Source: Rhyacichthys aspro (lineage: Eukaryota; Chordata; Actinopteri; Gobiiformes; Rhyacichthyidae). Taken from it: a stretch of 64,000 nt of DNA. The stretch spans positions 21,987,307 to 22,051,306 of the forward strand of contig CM072151.1 of assembly GCA_036850595.1 (NCBI GenBank), in the 5' to 3' direction. Numbering within the stretch: position 1 is the stretch's first letter; each line of letters starts with the position of its first letter. Positions 60,361-64,000 of this stretch are shown here, piece by piece. The position numbers were made by a program, and so were the translations under genes. Under the pieces are notes generated by a model. The model did not search any database and was not told where the DNA came from. It saw only the letters and a list, made by a program, of their open reading frames with translations.

Positions 60361-62511
60361 GGACTTCGAGGTGACAAACTCTTTCTCACGCCCCCGAACT
60401 CCAGATTTATTCAGAATTTTGAATTTGAATTTTAGAGTTAGCTGTCCTTTGCTTTATTCTATAAGCTGCTATTGTTGATTAGCTACAAATTAAAAATTAT
60501 CCCTAAACAAAGGTGAAATAAAAAAAGTAAATAACATGCTGAGGAAGAATGGTTGACAGATTCATTTGAAATTCCACTATGTGAAGAAATGTTCTATGTT
60601 TGAATTGAAATCCTGTTGTACAGTTGTGTCATTAATTCAATCACACCCTCTGTTGGATTCTGGACGCACAGATGACTAATCTATTACACGTATATATTGA
60701 CTACTCACTCATGCATGCAAATGAACACATGTTGTGTTTGTACAGCAATATTTGCACATAAGGGGATTTTGTTTCTTAAAAATTGTTCAGTTTGTTAAAA
60801 AAAATAGTCCAACTTTATTTTTTCATGGAATACTCTTTCAGAAGTAAGATCTCGTGATCCTTATTTTATCAGTAATTATTACACCCCTCCCCACTGGGTG
60901 TCAGGTCAGTGGGAACAAGGGAACTCTCACAGAAAATATGTCATATTACAGAGCTCCAAGAGGGTTCTTTTTTTAGCTTTTTATGCTCAAACAGTGTTAC
61001 TCTCTTCCCTGGTCTCCCTAGATATACACTCAAAAGTAAAGAAGTTTAAAGTAACAATTTTTTTCTTTTCTCAGTTATGGTTCAATTCAAAGGACGATGC
61101 ATTTGCTTTATGTTAAATGATGATTAAAATTCATCTTTACCAACACATCCTCTTCAAATGGCAGCTTCTTTTCATCTGTAACCAACTATAAATGGACTCT
61201 TGATAAGATGCTTATAATTGGCTGTTTCAAATTTTTGAATAAAAGTGCTTCATTTAGGGGAACTTCAGAGATTATTAGCTATCATAAGACCTTTTCACTC
61301 AATCAGTGTCTTTAGAAAACCAATCATCCATGTGCAATAACACCGCATTTGACCTTTTTGGGATTTTATCAGATGTGATATCGCAGACACAGTTGATTAA
61401 AATTTGATGAAACCTTGGGGCTTCTTCTCCCAACCACATTCTGGTATTTTCATAATTACACTGATTAGCCTGAGGGAGATGCTACACTTAGGTCAAAATT
61501 AAAATTTTAATAAGCAGACAGTCACGTCCCGGGAGACAACTCTACATGTTCTCAGGCTCTTAGTCTTTACTGTCCCACTGCAACTGCAAGGTGACACCAG
61601 CAGCTGCATTGTAGGGATAAGATATATAAAAAAAACAGCTAAAAGCTAGTGTATGTAGGTCCTGATAGTCCAGTGCATAGGTCAAATGCCAAGCAAATAG
61701 TTTAAAAAACATGATCTTATGTTGGTAGGTCTGGAGTTGAGAGAATGTTGTATTAGATGGGTGAGATGCTAATAAATAAATAAAGGAATAAAGCAAAAAT
61801 GAGAAACAATATTGTGTGTTTATGTTGAAGTTTCACAAAGGCCCTGGACTATAAAGCTAGATTAGGACGTTAGTGAGGTAACTTCTCTATGTACCAGAAG
61901 CTGGTTCATTTTCTATTGAGGTAGACTATGGTTTAACTGTGGAAACTTACACTGAATGTCTAAACTGCTAAAGGGCTAAAACTCAACAGGTTTATATGTC
62001 AGCATTATTCATCAGATATTCTCTATATAATCATATGGCAATTCATGTTTCTCTGTAGGAGTAATTATGTTTCTGGTTATAGCTTCTGCTAAAATGTAAA
62101 TAGTGCATTCATTAAAAATAATATAATTTCAGTAAGTTATAAGGTTTTTCTTATACTTTCTATGCTGTAAACTTAAGAGAAGGATCAAAATTTGAACATT
62201 TTGAATTCATTTTCCATGTTTGTGTTTTGAGATTATTTTTTTTCCTGGCCCAAGTTTGCCTGTGTTAATGTTAAATAATTCATAGTTATTGAGTATTAGT
62301 CCCATTATGCAAATAATCCTATACCTTATTATAAGTAATTGGCCAAATTGATATGGTTCAAACTGGCACAATGAAATTAAACACAATAAATACCTGAGAT
62401 ATTTTAAGAATGGTCTGTAGGTCAGAGGTCACAGGCTTGTCACCCACCTGTACCCAAGGAACCATTATTGTAATACTGTATACTGAGCCTTGTTTTTGTT
62501 TGATTACTCAG

Positions 62512-62668
62512 AGACCCCAACCAGCCCGTCCCCCAGGACACCAAGTTCATCCACACCAAGCCCAACCGCTTCGAGGAGGTGGCCTGGACCCGCTACAACC
62601 AGAAAGACCAGCTGTACCTGCACATCGGCCTCAAGCCCAGAGTCAAGGAGCACTACCGCGCCAACAAG
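62512..62668 (+). CDS. nlgn1: Neuroligin-1 exon: C-terminal part of esterase-like domain
   Basis: The first base completes Gly (GG+A). The exon then encodes 52 residues, DPNQPVPQDTKFIHTKPNRF, EEVAWTRYNQKDQLYLHIGL and KPRVKEHYRANK, ending AAG|GTGCAC, phase 0, 157 nt. The residues match NLGN1 closely. In mammals, as I recall, this sequence opens the last coding exon and continues without a break into the stalk, transmembrane segment and tail; here it is cut after RANK. The donor GTGCAC is weak, but reading through meets TAA after four codons (VHFL), so splicing is needed. No + ORF starting at a local ATG is in this frame, so simple ORF searches miss it. Confidence 0.95.
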
Positions 62669-62874
62669 GTGCACTTCTTATAATTCTCTGTAGCATGATC
62701 ATACTACTTTATGTGATTAACCATGCTACACAAGCTAGGTTAAGCTTTTAGGGTTGGATTTTTCCAAGCATGTAAGATACAGAGGTTTTAGATATTGATA
62801 TTTAACTCCAGATCAGTTCACTCAGTCCTCAAGTGTTTTTTCTTGTTTAACTCAGGTTTTATCTGTTTCCTCAG
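62669..62874 (+). other. nlgn1: nlgn1 extra intron 3, 206 bp
   Basis: GTGCAC donor, TCTGTTTCCTCAG acceptor, phase 0, at an AAG|GTC junction (Lys|Val). Short, with no repeat recognised. Confidence 0.88.
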
Positions 62875-62952
62875 GTCAACCTCTGGCTAGAGCTGGTCCC
62901 TCATCTGCACAGCCTCAATGAAGTCACCCAGCTCATCCCCACCACCACCAAG
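62875..62952 (+). CDS. nlgn1: Neuroligin-1 exon: end of esterase-like domain and start of stalk
   Basis: Encodes 26 residues, VNLWLELVPHLHSLNEVTQL then IPTTTK. VNLWLELVPHLH is highly conserved in NLGN1 and lies at the end of the last esterase-domain helix; the TTTK stretch opens the Ser/Thr-rich stalk. The exon is taken to end at 62952 (AAG|GTCCGT) because the following codons (VRSTALNCHRNTK...) do not resemble the neuroligin stalk. The donor is weak and the partner exon lies outside the window, so the 3' end is less certain than the rest. Unspliced, the frame runs 47 more codons to a TGA at 63094-63096. Confidence 0.88.
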
Positions 62953-64000
62953 GTCCGTTCCACAGCTCTGAACTGCCACAGGAACACTAAAGCAATGGAA
63001 CTATTAAATCCTTTGTATCTGCGAGTTACATTGGCAACACATAAACAAAGATATATTCTTCATTGGTCTAACACATACATATTTATCAAAGTATGAATAT
63101 GCATTAATGTGTTGCAGGTTTTTAATATTTCATCAAACATTTCATTCTCATTAACTCAAACACTTCATGTCTAGTAAACTGCAAACAATGAATAAACAAA
63201 TAAATAAAACAAGATGATTTCATTCCCTTTGTAAGCTTTGTAATTCTGAATTACAAACAATATACAACCAAATGCCATCACTTTATGTATATATTAATAA
63301 TCTGGCACTGTATTAATTACATCCCTTTATTATTACAGCAGCAACACTGAGTAAACTTGGCGGGCATTAGCTAAAAAAACATGTTTATAACAGTATGGGC
63401 AGTAATATAGCATGATTCTTTTGCATAAAAGTGTATCATAAATATTTATGTTTGTGTTGTGCACTAACAGCAGTGATATTGATGATTCTTCTATGCATAT
63501 GTCATTTCTCCCACAAACTGAAGACAGCTTAAACTAATTTCAACCGCTGTCATGCCAAGCTTTCAAAATATGCTAATTTTACCCTACTCGGCACCTGAGC
63601 AATAATTAGTATCATTTTTCTTATACTCTTGTGACATATTTCATATTCAGTAGTGGCCTTTAAGTATTATCAAGATTTAATAGTAGTGCTGCATAACTAA
63701 TGATTATATAGCTATTTTATAGTCCTAAACAGCTCTAGGGGTGTTGTATATCTTACCTGACAACACAAACTAATGTAATGCTATGAGCTGGTCAGGCATA
63801 TATTCTAATCACACATATAGAACCATGATCCAGTAAAACCACAGGACTCAGTTGTTGATGACAGCGACCTTTCTAGACACAATGAGAGAGAAAGATAAAA
63901 AACAGATGTAAAACAACACAAACGAAAAGAGAATGTCAACCAGATTATGGTTGTCAATTCAAGGCCGCACTAGACCTCTTTAAATAAATATGTTTTTCAC
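62953..64000 (+). other. nlgn1: Presumed start of next nlgn1 intron
   Basis: AT-rich sequence to the window end, with no stalk, transmembrane or cytoplasmic-tail coding sequence. The transmembrane exon must lie to the right. No repeat was identified with confidence. Confidence 0.7.

Larger units (their letters stand above)
53757..62511 (+). other. nlgn1: nlgn1 intron, 8755 bp, largely mobile DNA
   Basis: GTATAA donor, TTTGATTACTCAG acceptor, phase 2: GG plus A makes Gly, giving TGDPNQPVPQ across the junction. At least five repeats occupy much of it (53950-54815, 54847-56410, 57338-57780, 59500-59817, from 59875). A GC-richer, possibly conserved island lies at 58205-58600. The stretch 60440-62400 is AT-rich with nothing recognised. 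Confidence 0.9.

Noticed and set aside
59664..60478. Overlapping long ORFs giving polyproline (+) and polyglycine (-) proteins
   Set aside because: They arise from C-homopolymer runs open in all frames within a probable artefact; no start context, domain or splice structure supports a gene.
62410..62751. Two + ORFs (113 and 67 codons) across the 62512-62668 exon
   Set aside because: Both are in the wrong frame; the true frame gives DPNQPVPQ...RANK with correct splice phases.
50317..62952. Assignment to nlgn2, nlgn3 or nlgn4
   Set aside because: The splice-site-B insert NRWSNSTK and DLIQALRWTSENI, with HLHSLNEV and RYNQKDQLYLHIG, fit NLGN1 best; the other paralogues differ at these places as I recall them.
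1..64000. CRISPR arrays, bacterial operons, retroviral gag/pol/env or LTR pairs
   Set aside because: No regularly spaced repeats, no bacterial gene organisation, and no LTR or retroviral protein motifs were seen.

Overview
This is a vertebrate, almost certainly teleost fish, nuclear genomic window: AT-rich, intron-dominated sequence with tRNA-derived SINEs ending in TGAA/GAAT repeats, several hAT and Tc1-like DNA transposon remnants, and one recognisable gene on the + strand. That gene is neuroligin-1 (nlgn1), a postsynaptic adhesion protein of the carboxylesterase-like family that binds neurexins. Six internal coding exons are visible (50317-50529, 51304-51570, 52269-52630, 53596-53756, 62512-62668, 62875-62952). 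All are joined by GT-AG introns with matching phases and together give about 412 continuous codons of the extracellular domain. The 5' exons (signal peptide, first part of the esterase-like domain, splice site A) and the 3' exon(s) (transmembrane segment and cytoplasmic tail) were not found and must lie outside the window.

Layout. Positions 1-50316 hold no coding exon I can recognise. As nlgn1 is known as a very large gene, this is most simply part of the long intron before the exon at 50317, but intergenic sequence cannot be excluded for the far left. It contains: an hAT element with a perfect 8-bp target duplication (2887-3573); a second hAT-like element with an 8-bp duplication (18728-19795); a nested pair of DNA elements (13815-14602 with a 450-bp palindromic-ended MITE inside); a second MITE copy (32590-33075); a complete SINE with a 15-bp target duplication (16127-16536) and many decayed SINE copies; LINE fragments of RTE-like (24622-25045) and L2/CR1-like (48004-48400) type; and several GC-richer islands that may be conserved regulatory elements. 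The 8.8-kb nlgn1 intron 53757-62511 is built largely of mobile DNA: an hAT-like remnant, a 1.56-kb element with long inverted ends, a Tc1-like remnant with a strong foldback, a reverse-strand SINE and a third MITE copy.

Most notable observations. (1) Exons 51304-51570, 52269-52630 and 53596-53756 sum to exactly 790 nt, the size I recall for one uninterrupted exon of mammalian neuroligins; further introns also cut the following exon. All these extra introns sit at AG|GT sites. (2) The donor needed to skip the 27-nt splice-site-B insert is a GC dinucleotide. (3) The C/G homopolymer tracts at about 59905-60355 and 4156-4247 look like sequencing or assembly artefacts; the first begins inside a MITE copy, and its apparent polyproline and polyglycine ORFs should not be annotated as genes. 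I found no rRNA, functional tRNA, CRISPR array, retroviral gene or wholly new system.
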